A stretch of 64,000 nucleotides of DNA from Lucinisca nassula (GCA_963580285.1 OY757024.1:119908045-119972044), one strand, 5' to 3'. Shown: positions 47,501 to 50,721, numbered from the stretch's first letter. Notes: generated by a model not told the origin, from the sequence alone. Numbers and translations are program-made.

Positions 47501-49413
47501 GTGATCACCACTAATGCGGTTGGGGTTCTTGGAGCCCACCACCCGCGTTATAACGAGGTTGCAGTGTATTTGGTTATATAAAATCTAGTGAGTTTTATTA
47601 AAGACAATATATTTAGGTAGAAAATATTAATCATTTAAAAGTCCTGTATTACAGTAACGTCTGTCACCAGTTTTGTAATGTCCGTCGTTTTTAGACATGC
47701 TAAAAATTAGAAGACAGCACTTTACAAAAATAAAAACGGTCAAAACTAATTTTTTGTTTCTATGTTGCACATTTAGATACAGTTGTTTAAATAAAATAAA
47801 GCATAAAAATCGTTGATAAGGTTATATTTTCTTCTCCTAGTTATGCCTCAAACATTGGCCTGTAATGTCCATCACTGGACTGGTCTAAAACTTATCTTTT
47901 CTTTGACTGTTTCTGATAGGTAAAGCATTGTTCTATTGAATAATACTTAAGTAATGCCAAAAAAGTAAACTGCTGGGAGCTATGGGTTAATTGTATTCAT
48001 TCTTGATCATTGCCTTCACTTCTATTTATTTTTTAATGTTAATGCTAACCCATTTGGACACTTTACTGTGCAGCAGGGCAAATTCTTCTGATAATGAGAC
48101 CATGTTTTTGGAATTTACATCTATCTATTGTAGATGGGTTTGTTTCCAGCAAAATTTATGATAAAAGCAGTGATTTTGATTTTGAGATTGTGAATTTTCC
48201 TTTCTTTGATGGTGATGTTCCTCATTGTGGCATCCTATGGCGTTTATATTTCGCAGTTAATTTGATTTGCCAGAGTGTCTAGTCATGCAAATGACACTTG
48301 TAATAAATTGTTAACTGCTAAACTTCTTAATAAGGGTTATCGGTACCGTAAACTATGCAAAACCTTTTCAAACTTTTAGAGACGTCGTTCCAATTTAATT
48401 TCAATATTCAATGTTGGTCTTAAATCTCTTCTGCAACAAGGTCTATCGGAACCCAAATTTTATGGTGACTTTGTATATAAATTCAGAAAAATATATACTT
48501 GCAATGAGTTCAGCACCCAATTTCCTGAAATCATTCTTCGATAAAAAGATCGGGTATAACATAAATGTTATACGTCAAGACTGTATGCATGGTAGTTAAC
48601 CCAGTAATGGTTGACAGCTTTGCTTTCCTCTTTTATTGCATGCCAGTGGGTCAGGCCTCATATTCTTTGACAGTTCCAGCGTAAAGGCTTACTGAGAATT
48701 AGAGAGAATTTAATTTTATGTAATGTTGGTTGGTGCCTGATGCTCTGTCTCTGGTTGTGCCCATCAGAGTCTACCGCCAGAGTCTAACAGTTGGTTTTCT
48801 TTTGCTCCAGCATTTCAGTGGTTTCTTTCTGTTGAGCTCTCACCGTTGTTTCATCTCTTTGGTTGTTTGATTTTTTGTGTTCTCGGAGATGCTGCACTGA
48901 TGACATAGAAGGCCTTAATGTGGACTGAACAAATTATTTGTCCCAATCCGGACAGAAGTATGGGCAAGGACTGCGATTTAAGCCCCCCCACCCCAGTGAA
49001 ATTCATATCATTGACTGTTTGTAGGCGGTTTTCTTTCTGTCAGTTTATTTTTGTTATGGTTTGACTTTGAGTGTATGTATCACTTGTATTTTTTTTTTCT
49101 CTTAGATAGCCAATTGGCCCTTTTGTGGGAAAGTAACTGTCCTTTTGGCTTTCCGCGATTGATGTTTCCATTAGGTATTGTTGTTTCATGTTTGTGTTTC
49201 TTTCCCTTTGTTGTCGCTAGTGGGAGCTGTGAGTTAATTGTATACATTCCTGATCATTGCCTTCACTTCTACTTTGTGCTCACTTACCTGTTCACTGAGG
49301 TTCTTGAGATAGTGCAGCTGATCTTTCACTATCCACCATGTTTCCTGGTCACAAGGGAAGACAACTCTTGTCATAATGATGGAGGGGCCACAGTCATTGT
49401 ATCTTGACAACAG
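11349..49413 (-). CDS. PARG-like gene with an AKAP-like insert in the catalytic domain (14 exons)
   Basis: Whole-gene entry; exons are listed separately. PARG hydrolyses poly(ADP-ribose) chains on proteins. The assembled exons encode about 1,557 residues from the first recognised exon. Without the insert about 500 remain, the usual size of the PARG catalytic region. Landmarks in order are a helical N-terminal region, [11 protein letters not shown]...QEEIRF (catalytic GGG/QEE), [20 protein letters not shown]...LNKAF, and [13 protein letters not shown]. Between LNKAF(I)GF and [13 protein letters not shown], exons of 96, 2206 and 877 nt add about 1,060 residues rich in Ser and acidic residues, with repeated amphipathic helices. 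All junctions are phase-compatible. The N-terminal start is not identified. What is seen: exons, motifs and phases. What is inferred: that one transcript joins them all. The alternative is a nested AKAP-like gene, discussed in the findings. Confidence 0.85.
11885..12017. repeat. MITE D, right part, abutting the exon 13 splice donor
   Basis: Palindromic 'gaccacctttgggactgttc' with its inverted partner, ending 'gaattttactata'. Other copies at 17476-17671, 30094-30301, 37208-37452 and 37606-38020 end in 'tacagtaaaattc' or its complement. The terminal 'tatagtaaaattc' starts 1-2 nt inside the intron that follows exon 13. Confidence 0.7.
12018..12173 (-). CDS. PARG-like gene, exon 13: [10 protein letters not shown] catalytic-domain exon
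   Basis: A 156-nt exon, phase 0 to 0, with acceptor 'gatttatttccag' and donor 'gtatag'. It encodes [19 protein letters not shown] followed by [17 protein letters not shown] and [25 protein letters not shown] is a PARG hallmark that lines the ADP-ribose pocket, and the following helix and YTFG strand also match the family. This shows that the catalytic domain resumes here, directly after the AKAP-like exon 12. Confidence 0.92.
12258..12451 (-). repeat. SINE-1, 3' portion (interrupted copy)
   Basis: The body and tail of the tRNA-derived SINE-1 ('gtttgtttgtattggagttt' to 'agaatgaccatag'). The copy is split by the element at 12452-15671 and resumes at 15672 with 'gatttcatgatcaatctcca'. Confidence 0.8.
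12452..15671. mobile_element. Hairpin-ended tandem-repeat element (Helentron/HINE-like), family 1
   Basis: The left end is 'acaagagggcccagagggcc' followed by 'cgctcacctg'. The right end is a hairpin of AGCTCACCT, an inner GTCAC/GTGAC stem, then AGGTGAGCT, followed by an A-tract. The interior consists of about 17 repeats of roughly 185 bp ('aatcttggtagaggtccact', 'accaaatatcaaagacctgg', 'ccccggggcgggggcatttt') and a (CGCA)n microsatellite. Subterminal inverted repeats at unequal distances, a terminal hairpin, an A/T-tract target and internal tandem repeats fit non-autonomous Helentron-like elements known from bivalves. No transposase is present. Open frames inside are repeat translations. Confidence 0.75.
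15672..15765 (-). repeat. SINE-1, tRNA-like head portion (interrupted copy)
   Basis: The continuation of the SINE at 12258-12451: 'gatttcatgatcaatctcca', 'gaatgttgcc' and a B-box-like 'gagtcgaacccgcg' on the reverse strand. The remainder of the tRNA-like head has diverged. Confidence 0.7.
15787..16029. repeat. MITE C (TTAA-flanked, TTAAGGGGAATGGG termini)
   Basis: The termini 'ttaaggggaatgggaacacc' and 'gatgttcccattctccttaa' are inverted repeats. A central palindrome is 'aatttgctcctcaggagcaaatt'. Further copies are at 28721-28960 and 30561-30807. The TTAA ends suggest piggyBac-type mobilisation. Confidence 0.75.
16356..17107. repeat. Cluster of three TTAA-type MITEs (two A, one B)
   Basis: MITE A copies lie at 16356-16588 and 16678-16901: TTAACCC ends and a hairpin core around 'gatcagacatcgcgttctgc'. 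They are followed at 16898-17107 by MITE B, with core 'gatcagatggcttctgaaga' and right part 'aatattcagcaggacaag'. A fragment of MITE E sits at about 16330-16355 and 16590-16677, so MITE A inserted into it. Confidence 0.7.
17109..17375 (+). repeat. SINE-2 copy
   Basis: Reverse orientation relative to most copies here, ending 'gacggggatgttaaaccgca' and 'aaataaacaaacaa'. The 5' part contains 'atgcttccacgcagagctga' and 'ggatctgagcttg'. Confidence 0.75.
17476..17671. repeat. MITE D copy
   Basis: Flanked by 'tacagtaaaatt' and 'gaattttactgta'. Contains the strong palindrome of 'gggactgttcaaaagtggtc' and its complement, separated by a few bases. Confidence 0.75.
17821..17940 (+). repeat. SINE-1 head (tRNA-derived)
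   Basis: The tRNA-like head 'gcctcggtagctcagtcgg' (A box) and 'ggttcgaaacc' (B box) is followed by 'caacattcttttgtggagat'. The body is replaced by another element from about 17930. It is not a functional tRNA: the continuation is SINE sequence, and the same head recurs in six or more places. Confidence 0.8.
17941..18240. repeat. Hairpin-ended repeat fragments
   Basis: 17961-18002 carries the inverted pair TATACCCC...GGGGTATA followed by AAAAA, the same 3'-end design as the tandem-repeat elements at 15.67, 33.7, 42.46 and 62.25 kb. The following 'atgggcataactcagaaact' to 'acggatggatggacggatgg' resembles the interior and CG-rich tail of such elements. The stretch 18240-18450 holds palindromic sequence of no recognised family. 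Confidence 0.5.
18473..19349 (-). CDS. PARG-like gene, exon 12: AKAP-like insert, C-terminal part
   Basis: An 877-nt exon, acceptor 'gtgtgtgaattgcag' and donor 'gtaggt'. It begins with one base completing an Arg codon and ends in phase 0. It encodes about 292 residues, Ser-rich with an acidic cluster ([17 protein letters not shown]). Three amphipathic helices of similar form are visible: [18 protein letters not shown] (18967-18905), [18 protein letters not shown] (18826-18764) and [18 protein letters not shown] (18550-18491). The motif [13 protein letters not shown] echoes [13 protein letters not shown] at the exon 11/12 junction. This pattern resembles the AKAP3/4/11/SPHKAP group. Read unspliced, the frame stops at 18452, which would give an alternative C terminus. 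A real coding exon is clear; the AKAP label is inference. Confidence 0.85.
19393..19775. repeat. Long inverted-repeat element
   Basis: Two arms, 'gtattattgaatttattaaa' and 'tttaataaattcaataatac', surround 'aaaagggataaaatgcgaag'. The 3' part has 'tctcagacgcgacgtcatat'. A related copy with the same order lies at 36965-37145. Confidence 0.55.
19851..20125 (-). repeat. SINE-2 copy
   Basis: 'gtttgtttgaaattaaacgc' tail at the left, 'gacgttgcttccaattttgt' body, and 'agccccgatgggcaggggtc' at the right. Moderately diverged, with an internal deletion. Confidence 0.7.
20140..20705. repeat. Hairpin-ended tandem-repeat element
   Basis: Three units of about 165 bp ('taatatttggtggacc', 'cacatcatggtctaacta', 'caagtttcagcttgat') are followed by a terminal structure TACGACC, a T-run and an A-run, then GGGCGTA and TAAAA. 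The architecture matches the other hairpin-ended repeat elements; the sequence does not. Confidence 0.6.
21000..21345. repeat. MITE F with internal hairpin
   Basis: The ends 'caaacttcaatagctcgaac' and 'gagccatcgaagttctactg' are inverted repeats. The centre holds 'tgtgtactcattagaatcgc' facing its own complement. A second copy is at 45983-46327. Upstream, 20914-20963 holds an isolated copy of the hairpin. Confidence 0.7.
21467..23672 (-). CDS. PARG-like gene, exon 11: large AKAP-like insert exon
   Basis: A 2206-nt exon, acceptor 'tttttcatgtatttcag' and donor CAAG|gtgagt; starts in phase 1 and ends in phase 2. It encodes about 735 residues without a stop. Amphipathic helices: [18 protein letters not shown] (23649-23590), [17 protein letters not shown] (23202-23152), [17 protein letters not shown] (22710-22660) and [17 protein letters not shown] (21765-21715), plus a shorter [13 protein letters not shown]. 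Their hydrophobic pairs every four residues fit the PKA RII docking consensus. PKA-type sites occur as RRSS (four times), RRQS and RRGS. The rest is low-complexity Ser/Asp. No enzymatic motif is seen. An ATG (23709) immediately upstream would allow an alternative start. A genuine exon is supported by length, frame and splice phases; anchoring function is inferred. Confidence 0.88.
23740..23995 (-). repeat. SINE-5 partial copy
   Basis: Contains 'caagtacccagagaaaaaca' and 'cctgatctcccactaccaca', in the same order as the copy at 27885-28118. The tRNA-like head is missing. Confidence 0.45.
24391..24486 (-). CDS. PARG-like gene, exon 10: junction exon into the AKAP-like insert
   Basis: A 96-nt exon, phase 1 to 1, acceptor 'catatattttcag' and donor CTCAG|gttggt. 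It completes Gly and encodes [19 protein letters not shown], then [12 protein letters not shown]. The first residues finish the PARG LNKAF(I)GF motif and the rest starts the acidic, Ser-rich insert. It could be skipped without changing frame (both ends phase 1). Three degraded copies of its first half lie just upstream with their own acceptors. Confidence 0.75.
24487..24725 (-). repeat. Array of duplicated exon 10 acceptor segments
   Basis: Three extra copies of the exon 10 start, each preceded by an acceptor: exon-like starts at 24562, 24633 and 24720 (AG|GGCTTTTTGTG, AG|GGCTTTGTGTG, AG|GATTGTTTGTG). Each reads in the same phase as (G)[12 protein letters not shown], (G)[16 protein letters not shown] and (G)[16 protein letters not shown]. 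With the true exon 10 acceptor this makes four. None has an obvious donor, and read-through from the second meets a stop in the next copy. Confidence 0.75.
24745..25895 (-). repeat. Array of duplicated exon 9 donor segments (99-103 bp units)
   Basis: Tandem copies of the exon 9 3' end plus the first intron bases. Donor-like junctions lie at 25792, 25693, 25594, 25491 (CACAC|gtaaga), 25396, 24966, 24863 and 24760, in addition to the true exon end at 25895. Each unit keeps IDAVSYSHG...REQYTD and a version of LNKAFTG, and has an internal acceptor-like 'gctgtctcctacag'. Two units lost 4 nt and became 99 bp, so the frame runs open through them. An unrelated roughly 300-bp segment (25070-25380) splits the array. 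The open frame is a by-product of duplication. Confidence 0.8.
25895..26021 (-). CDS. PARG-like gene, exon 9: AIDA...LNKAF exon
   Basis: A 127-nt exon, acceptor 'ggttatattttccag' and donor TTCATAG|gtaaga, phase 0 to 1. It encodes [30 protein letters not shown] and LRDLNKAFI. This equals the segment of PARG around AIDAL...LNKAYCGF. It is the original of the duplicated donor array downstream; this copy has Ile where most duplicates have Thr before the donor. Confidence 0.9.
26057..26291. repeat. MITE A copy
   Basis: TTAACCCAATGTATGC at the left and GCATACAATGGGTTAA at the right, with core hairpin 'gatcagacgccgctttctga' and partner. TTAA on both sides. Confidence 0.8.
26533..26697 (+). repeat. 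SINE-3 (tRNA-derived), complete copy
   Basis: The head 'gtctgtagtgtagtggttaa' and 'ggatcgatcccgggcttc' carries A- and B-box-like motifs and resembles a tRNA-Thr. The tail is 'gttggtgagacgtaaaactc' and 'aaacactcac'. Other copies: 6298-6405 and 45655-45825 (reverse). Confidence 0.75.
26698..27230. repeat. MITE A interrupted by a SINE-2 insertion
   Basis: The MITE runs 26698-26903 and resumes at 27204-27230. TTGGGGTTTCTGG is duplicated at 26891-26903 and 27204-27216, a 13-bp target-site duplication flanking the SINE. Confidence 0.85.
26904..27203 (-). mobile_element. SINE-2 copy with 13-bp target-site duplication
   Basis: A complete 300-bp unit whose ends are fixed by the duplicated MITE sequence. 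The 3' end is the CAAA/poly-A side (left, reverse strand) and the 5' end is 'gcccccacccataggggct'. No tRNA-like promoter boxes are obvious in the head. Confidence 0.85.
27404..27571 (-). CDS. PARG-like gene, exon 8: QEE catalytic exon
   Basis: A 168-nt exon, phase 0 to 0, acceptor 'gtaatttcag' and donor 'gtatca'. It begins [17 protein letters not shown] and continues [20 protein letters not shown], then [10 protein letters not shown]. With the final Gln of exon 7 it forms the catalytic QEE of [16 protein letters not shown] matches the conserved EQYS..TGYA segment. All expected landmarks are present, so this part of the active site looks functional. Confidence 0.95.
27623..27871. repeat. MITE E copy
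   Basis: The ends 'gggcccaattgttcaaagca' and 'ttttgaacaactggccc' are inverted repeats. The central palindrome is 'agcttttgcatttgcaaaagct'-like. Copies also at 29228-29466 and 32165-32371. Confidence 0.7.
27885..28118 (-). repeat. SINE-5 with tRNA-like head
   Basis: On the reverse strand the head reads 'ggggcctctgtggcctagtg' and 'gtggttcaagcc', with A- and B-box-like motifs, followed by 'gggtacccagagaaaaac'-type body (complement). It does not fold into a normal tRNA; treat as SINE. Confidence 0.6.
28183..28397. repeat. MITE B copy
   Basis: 'taccctgctgaataaattaa' at the left and 'catgttcagcaggataatgg' at the right. Core hairpin 'gatcagatggtttcttgaag' and partner. The stretch 28400-28720 that follows is AT-rich and shows nothing else. 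Confidence 0.65.
28721..28960. repeat. MITE C copy
   Basis: TTAAGGGGAATGGGTACACC at the left and 'aggtgttcccattcacctta' at the right, with the central 'tttgttcctgtggagcaaat' palindrome. Confidence 0.7.
28990..29150. repeat. MITE B fragment
   Basis: The right half only: 'gaaaccatctgatctggatc' to 'attcagcaggataagggt'. Confidence 0.55.
29228..29470. repeat. MITE E copy, target of the adjacent SINE
   Basis: Inverted ends 'ggggccagttgttcaaaact' and 'gctttgaacaactggcccca', with the central 'gagcagcttttgcagacgca' palindrome. Confidence 0.7.
29471..29771 (-). mobile_element. SINE-2 copy with 12-bp target-site duplication
   Basis: ACTGGCCCCAGG occurs at 29459-29470 and again at 29772-29783, precisely flanking the element. 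The insertion is at the end of MITE E. The body matches the other copies, with 'gttgtttgatttgaggttta' at the tail side. Confidence 0.85.
30094..30301. repeat. MITE D, complete copy
   Basis: 'acagtaaaattcttttagta' at the left, 'gcggaattttactgta' at the right, and the internal palindrome 'gggactgttcaaaagtggtc'. About 208 bp. Confidence 0.8.
30561..30807. repeat. MITE C, complete copy
   Basis: TTAAGGGGAATGAGAACACC and GGTGTTTCCATTCCCCTTAA ends; central palindrome 'gaatttgctcctgaggagca'. A short internal duplication of 'gaatttgctcct' is present. Confidence 0.8.
31063..31365 (-). repeat. SINE-2 copy
   Basis: 'gtttgtttgagttgaggttt' tail to 'ccccgtgggtgggggccg'. It lies about 50 bp from exon 7, within the intron. 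A MITE B fragment (about 30945-31010) precedes it. Confidence 0.75.
31417..31473 (-). CDS. PARG-like gene, exon 7: GGG catalytic loop
   Basis: A 57-nt exon, phase 0 to 0, acceptor 'ataatattgcag' and donor 'gtaatt'. It encodes [24 protein letters not shown] and the GGG followed a few residues later by Q(EE) are the defining PARG catalytic signature, completed by exon 8. Confidence 0.95.
31505..31612. repeat. Long imperfect hairpin
   Basis: The arms 'tattggcccagttacaggtc' and 'gacctgtaacttggccaata' enclose a second palindrome (GTATTGGCC, GAGGCCAAAGGCCGAGGCC, AATAC). It lies about 30 bp upstream of exon 7 on the gene strand and would fold in the pre-mRNA. Probably a MITE. Confidence 0.6.
31794..32005. 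repeat. MITE B, complete copy
   Basis: TTAACCCTTATCCTGCTG at the left, CAGCAGGATAAGGG at the right; perfect core hairpin 'gatcagatggcttcttcaga' and partner. Confidence 0.75.
32060..32119 (-). CDS. PARG-like gene, exon 6: candidate 20-codon cassette exon
   Basis: A 60-nt segment between a strong acceptor ('gtttgtttttctag') and a consensus donor ('gtaagt'), phase 0 at both ends, encoding [20 protein letters not shown]. It would sit between GTIE (exon 5) and [11 protein letters not shown] (exon 7), where vertebrate PARG has no extra residues. Because it is 60 nt and phase 0-0, it can be included or skipped without changing frame. The FASSI start recalls the FA..I helices of the insert; the resemblance is slight. 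Confidence 0.55.
32165..32371. repeat. MITE E copy
   Basis: 'ggggtcagttgttcaaagca' and 'gttcgaacaactgggcc' ends; perfect central palindrome 'gagcagcttttgcaaatgca' and complement. Confidence 0.75.
32418..32742 (-). pseudogene. 5'-truncated copy of the 2-5.3 kb LINE
   Basis: It encodes the last 90 or so codons of the same ORF ([32 protein letters not shown]) and has the same (ATG/GAT)n 3' tail at about 32420-32473. The 5' truncation point is near 32742. Severe 5' truncation is typical of target-primed reverse transcription. Confidence 0.85.
32768..33718. mobile_element. Hairpin-ended tandem-repeat element, family 2
   Basis: The left end is CAAGAGCACCGCAAGCGGGTG (a short hairpin) followed by GCTCGTCTG. 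The interior has two to three units of about 320 bp ('gtagctcttgtgatggtgag', 'aaagttcaaaggtcaaggtc') and a GACGACGCAGGACGAC repeat. The right end is AGCTCG, a T-run and an A-run, then CAGACGAGCT and AAAA. CAGACGAGC is the complement of the left subterminal GCTCGTCTG. The last 30 bp are partly duplicated (33690-33718). Confidence 0.7.
33752..34566. repeat. Three MITE A-type copies
   Basis: 33752-33962, 34022-34260 (diverged) and 34342-34566. All have the 'ttgttagatatcgg/gttggacaagtccatttgtc' region and the 'gatcagacgctgagttctgc'-type core; the right ends read 'cgcatacaatgggttaa' or a near match. Confidence 0.65.
34605..34672. repeat. Isolated GTGGGTACTCATTAG-type hairpin
   Basis: 'ctgtggttgttcatgagaac' faces 'gatgaatacccacaacat' across 'tgccttggtgaggca'. 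One of many dispersed copies. Confidence 0.55.
34747..34866 (-). CDS. PARG-like gene, exon 5
   Basis: A 120-nt exon, phase 0 to 0, acceptor 'tgtaataacag' and donor 'gtgaga'. It encodes [29 protein letters not shown] and [11 protein letters not shown]. It corresponds to the PARG segment RQSL..FP.W......L..V...GTIEE that leads to VDFAN. Confidence 0.9.
34893..35170. repeat. MITE G (pogo-like termini)
   Basis: 'tacaccacaacctcattata' at the left and 'gttatggtgta' at the right; internal 'atgtatagattatatagaaa' with inverted partner. ACCACAACCTC-type ends resemble pogo/Tigger non-autonomous elements. Confidence 0.6.
35563..36060. repeat. MITE B with internal duplication, followed by a MITE D copy
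   Basis: MITE B at 35563-35848 has its left arm duplicated in tandem ('cttatcttgctgttca' at 35571 and 35643). MITE D remnants follow at 35868-36060. Confidence 0.6.
36128..36832 (-). repeat. SINE-1 interrupted by a hairpin element
   Basis: SINE tail and body at 36128-36322 and tRNA-like head at 36723-36832. Between them, 36323-36722 holds an element with a long near-perfect hairpin ('ggtgtgaggggtggatagaa' and its complement around 'cacttggcttgccgagtg'). A related element is at 40316-40560. Confidence 0.7.
36893..37145. repeat. Dispersed hairpin and partial inverted-repeat element
   Basis: 36893-36950 is another GTGGGTACT-type hairpin. 36965-37145 resembles the element at 19393-19775 ('aaaagggataaaatgcgagg', 'ctcagatgcgacgtcatata'). 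Confidence 0.5.
37208..37452. repeat. MITE D, complete copy
   Basis: 'tacagtaaaattcctatatt' to 'agcagaattttactgta', with the palindrome partly triplicated. Confidence 0.8.
37606..38020. repeat. MITE D interrupted by a MITE A
   Basis: The outer MITE D starts 'acagtaaaattcctatatta'. MITE A (37775-38002) sits inside it, bounded by TTAA on both sides, with the hairpin 'gatcagacgccgcataacgc' and its complement. The outer element resumes with 'tagtggaattttac'. Confidence 0.8.
38150..38249 (-). CDS. PARG-like gene, exon 4
   Basis: A 100-nt exon, phase 2 to 0, acceptor 'tatttgatatttttag' and donor 'gtaggt'. It encodes [18 protein letters not shown], then [15 protein letters not shown]. It matches the PARG segment K(L)..L..YF.R.....P.G.V.F.RQ. 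Confidence 0.88.
38690..39470 (+). repeat. Retroelement 3' region (RT-protein end plus 3' UTR)
   Basis: 38700-38840 contains two copies of 'cagactgcatgcat' coding remnants ([13 protein letters not shown]-like). It is followed by the same 3' blocks as at 48.6-49.3 kb ('ctggttgggcccatcggagt', 'tttgtgggaaagtaactgtc'). The region 39470-39890 beyond it is AT-rich with no feature recognised. Confidence 0.55.
39898..40039 (-). CDS. PARG-like gene, exon 3
   Basis: A 142-nt exon, acceptor 'taatttctcttgcag' and donor CCCAT|gtaagt, phase 1 to 2. It encodes [20 protein letters not shown], then [10 protein letters not shown] and [12 protein letters not shown]. This is the PARG helix equivalent to LSQ.QIA.LLANAFFC.FP and the following NFN.LF. 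Confidence 0.92.
40052..40266. repeat. MITE A next to the exon 3 acceptor
   Basis: TTAACCC ends, hairpin 'gatcagacgccgcattctgc' and complement. The TTAA on its left lies about 10 nt upstream of the exon 3 acceptor on the gene strand. Confidence 0.8.
40316..40560. repeat. Hairpin element related to 36323-36722
   Basis: 'agaatcttacattggtgtga' and 'aaatgtaagattctttttgt' arms, then 'gtcgacatccgccatattct' as in the other copy. Confidence 0.55.
40622..40923 (+). mobile_element. SINE-1, complete copy with target-site duplication
   Basis: tRNA-like head ('gcctcggtagatcagtcgg', 'gggttcgatacctgcc'), body and 3' tail 'gtcgttaaactccaatacaa' plus (CAAA)n. TTAACAAACTTG is present at 40610-40621 and again at 40924-40935, marking a 12-bp or longer target-site duplication. 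About 300 bp. Confidence 0.88.
40985..42470. mobile_element. Hairpin-ended tandem-repeat element, family 3
   Basis: The left end is CAAGATGTGTTTGTGAAACAC followed by GTGTCCCC. The interior has about ten units of 120-130 bp ('aggtcaaaggtcaaggtcac', 'catgccaaatatgaaggctg', 'ggttcaaaagttatgacc'). The right end is TATGTCCC...GGGACATA then AAAAA. A second terminal structure (GGACGG, T-run and A-run, CCGTCC, AAAAA) lies inside at about 41520-41553, so two related elements seem fused or nested. Confidence 0.7.
42640..42890. repeat. Fragment of a hairpin-ended tandem-repeat element
   Basis: 'tagggccatgatgccctagg' and 'attgctcacct' match the family 1 left end; the interior 'aggtcaaaggtcaaggt' matches family 3. 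The right end is missing. 42890-43190 shows nothing else. Confidence 0.5.
43190..43738. repeat. 65-bp tandem array with an inverted first unit
   Basis: About eight units of roughly 65 bp ('ttaaaaattacattcatttc', 'gctttgcttgtgatccgttg', 'ttatttatacttcaatgaa'). The first 100 bp hold an inverted copy, so the array starts with a palindrome. Confidence 0.8.
43741..44288. repeat. MITE G interrupted by a SINE-1
   Basis: Ends 'acaccacaacctctttataa' and 'ataatgaggttgtggtgtac'. The SINE lies at about 43905-44216. A near-perfect direct repeat, 'gatacatcttga' and 'gatccatcttga', flanks it and is likely its target-site duplication. Confidence 0.75.
43905..44216 (-). mobile_element. SINE-1, complete reverse copy
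   Basis: 3' tail 'gtttgtttgtattggagttt' at the left and tRNA-like head 'gtatcgaacccgcgac' with 'ctgagctactgaggcc' at the right. Confidence 0.8.
44339..44594 (-). CDS. PARG-like gene, exon 2
   Basis: A 256-nt exon, phase 0 to 1, acceptor 'gtttgttctgcag' and donor GAGG|gtaaaa. It encodes [54 protein letters not shown] and ISEQQE. It corresponds to the helical region before the PARG macrodomain-like core (..LP.I..LAL..P). Confidence 0.85.
45180..45430 (-). repeat. Retroelement 3'-end fragment (reverse)
   Basis: An inverted copy of the 3' blocks seen at 39.2 and 49.1 kb. Small SINE-1 head fragments occur at 44692-44740 and 45443-45468. Confidence 0.55.
45655..45825 (-). repeat. SINE-3 copy (tRNA-Thr-like)
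   Basis: 'gtgtttgagttttacgtccc' tail at the left and the head complement 'gactgatcctgcgacccat' and 'gtaactactacaccatgga' at the right. Confidence 0.7.
45983..46327. repeat. MITE F copy
   Basis: 'gtcgaacttcaatggctcga' and 'aagccatcgaagttctacta' ends; central hairpin as at 21 kb. Confidence 0.75.
46471..47570. mobile_element. 1.1-kb pogo-like non-autonomous element
   Basis: Inverted terminal repeats 'atacactgcaacctcgttat' and 'ataacgaggttgcagtgtat'. CAGTGnAACCTCG-type ends flanked by TA are typical of pogo/Tigger elements. The interior has a GC-richer tandem block (about 46540-46915; units with 'ccgaaattgactggggcgaa') and a MITE B-like core near 47410. No transposase frame is present. 47575-47985 is AT-rich without features. 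Confidence 0.7.
48060..49285 (+). pseudogene. Retroelement RT-protein C-terminal remnant and 3' UTR
   Basis: Translation gives [35 protein letters not shown] and, after frameshifts, [20 protein letters not shown], [13 protein letters not shown] and a piece like [10 protein letters not shown] recognise this order from retroelement proteins commonly predicted in mollusc genomes; the class is unresolved. The 3' UTR blocks follow and end beside PARG exon 1. Confidence 0.55.
49288..49413 (-). CDS. PARG-like gene, exon 1 (first recognised; 5' border uncertain)
   Basis: The consensus donor 'gtaagt' follows [13 protein letters not shown] in phase 0. The open frame runs back through [17 protein letters not shown] to an in-frame TAG overlapping a possible acceptor ('aaatgggatag') at 49414-49415. 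Met at 49374 could be the start codon, or the exon could be spliced from an upstream one. The V(V)FPC..ETWW region resembles the start of PARG catalytic regions. The acceptor lacks a good pyrimidine tract. Confidence 0.7.
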
Positions 49414-49604
49414 CTATCCCATTTATTCATTCTGTAGTGTGTAAACCACTGTCCTGTTCGAGATTCTAAAAAGATGGTGAGATTTTGTTAGATGAACACC
49501 TTAATATGAAACAAAGGCATTGCCTTTTGAGCAAACACACTCATTTACATCCCTTAGGTAGTTAATGGTGGTGTGGAACATAAAAAATATCAGTAGTGAT
49601 AGCG

Positions 49605-49915
49605 TGGTAGCTCAGTGGTAAGTACACTTGCCGCCAATGCTAGAGCCTAGAGATCCCCGGTTCGATTCCCAGCAGCGACAATAAAGTTTGGTATCTGAAC
49701 ATGTTCTATTGGCATCATTTGTAGGGATGAACGTCATAAAGTGCACCGTCACTTGGATCGGTACGATAACTGGAGGCCCCATGTGAAGAAAGAATCATCC
49801 TCTCTGCATGTTAAAAATCATGCACCTGCCCGGTGCGATTTCGGACTTGTCCTGGGCGGCCGGGCAATGGATTTGTCAGCCCCTGGTGATGAGCATCCAT
49901 TCTATAAAATTTTTT
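49605..49915 (+). repeat. SINE-4 with tRNA-like head
   Basis: 'agcgtggtagctcagtggta' (A box) and 'cggttcgattccc' (B box) are followed by 'ggatgaacgtcataaagtgc' body. The acceptor arms do not pair, so it is not a working tRNA gene. Confidence 0.6.
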
Positions 49916-49954
49916 CTTGACAGCCACTCAGATCTGTGATCTGCAAATACTGAT

Positions 49955-50430
49955 TTTGTTTGTTTGATTTGAGGTTAAAATCCCCGTCAACACTGTAAAG
50001 GTCATCTTGGAGAGGTTGCTTCCAATTTTGTGGGAATTTTGTTTGTTTTGAGGTTTAACATCCCCATCAACACTGTAAAGGTCATTTTGGAGACGTTGCT
50101 TCCAATTTTGTGGGACTTTTACCCGACATTGAGATGAAATGACATCTCAAGCCCTGTCGCCCAATGAAACCAATAGGGTTTATTAGCATGGATGGGACTT
50201 TTGCCCGACATTGAGATGAAATGACATCTCAAGCCCTGTCGCCCAATGAAACCAATACGGTTTATGAGCATGGACGGTCTGCCTTGCACCGGGGTTCCTG
50301 GACAGGCTTAGATCCTCTAAGCGGTCTACCAATCAGAATCACCAGTACTAGTGTGCGGGCCGGATTCAGCTCTGCGTGGAAGTATCATGCAGCCCATATA
50401 TTTCTTCAAGCCCCTATGGGCGGGGGCTTC
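49955..50430 (-). repeat. Two overlapping SINE-2 copies
   Basis: 'gtttgatttgaggt' and 'gacattgagatgaaatgaca' each occur twice (first copy truncated after about 80 bp, and 'gatgggacttttgcccgaca' repeats at 50190). It looks like tandem duplication or insertion of one copy into another. Confidence 0.7.
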
Positions 50431-50721
50431 TGCAAATACTGCACTGATGTGTAGGCTGATAAGTATTCGCTTGTTTCAGAATGGCTTGCAGAGTTACAGA
50501 ACAGCATGCAAAACATTCTCTGGGTAGCTCTGTGACTGCAGTCAGCTGTTGATTGATTATCGGCATCTGTTTTCTTATCAAACGATGAAACATGCAATAT
50601 ATTGAATGTGCTGACTGATAAGACTTTGTAATTTGCGATAAAGGCAAATCTGCTCCAACAATTTTATATGATCAGCCTGCACCTGCCGTTGTGATCAGAT
50701 GCTTCGCTGTTCAAAGGACAC

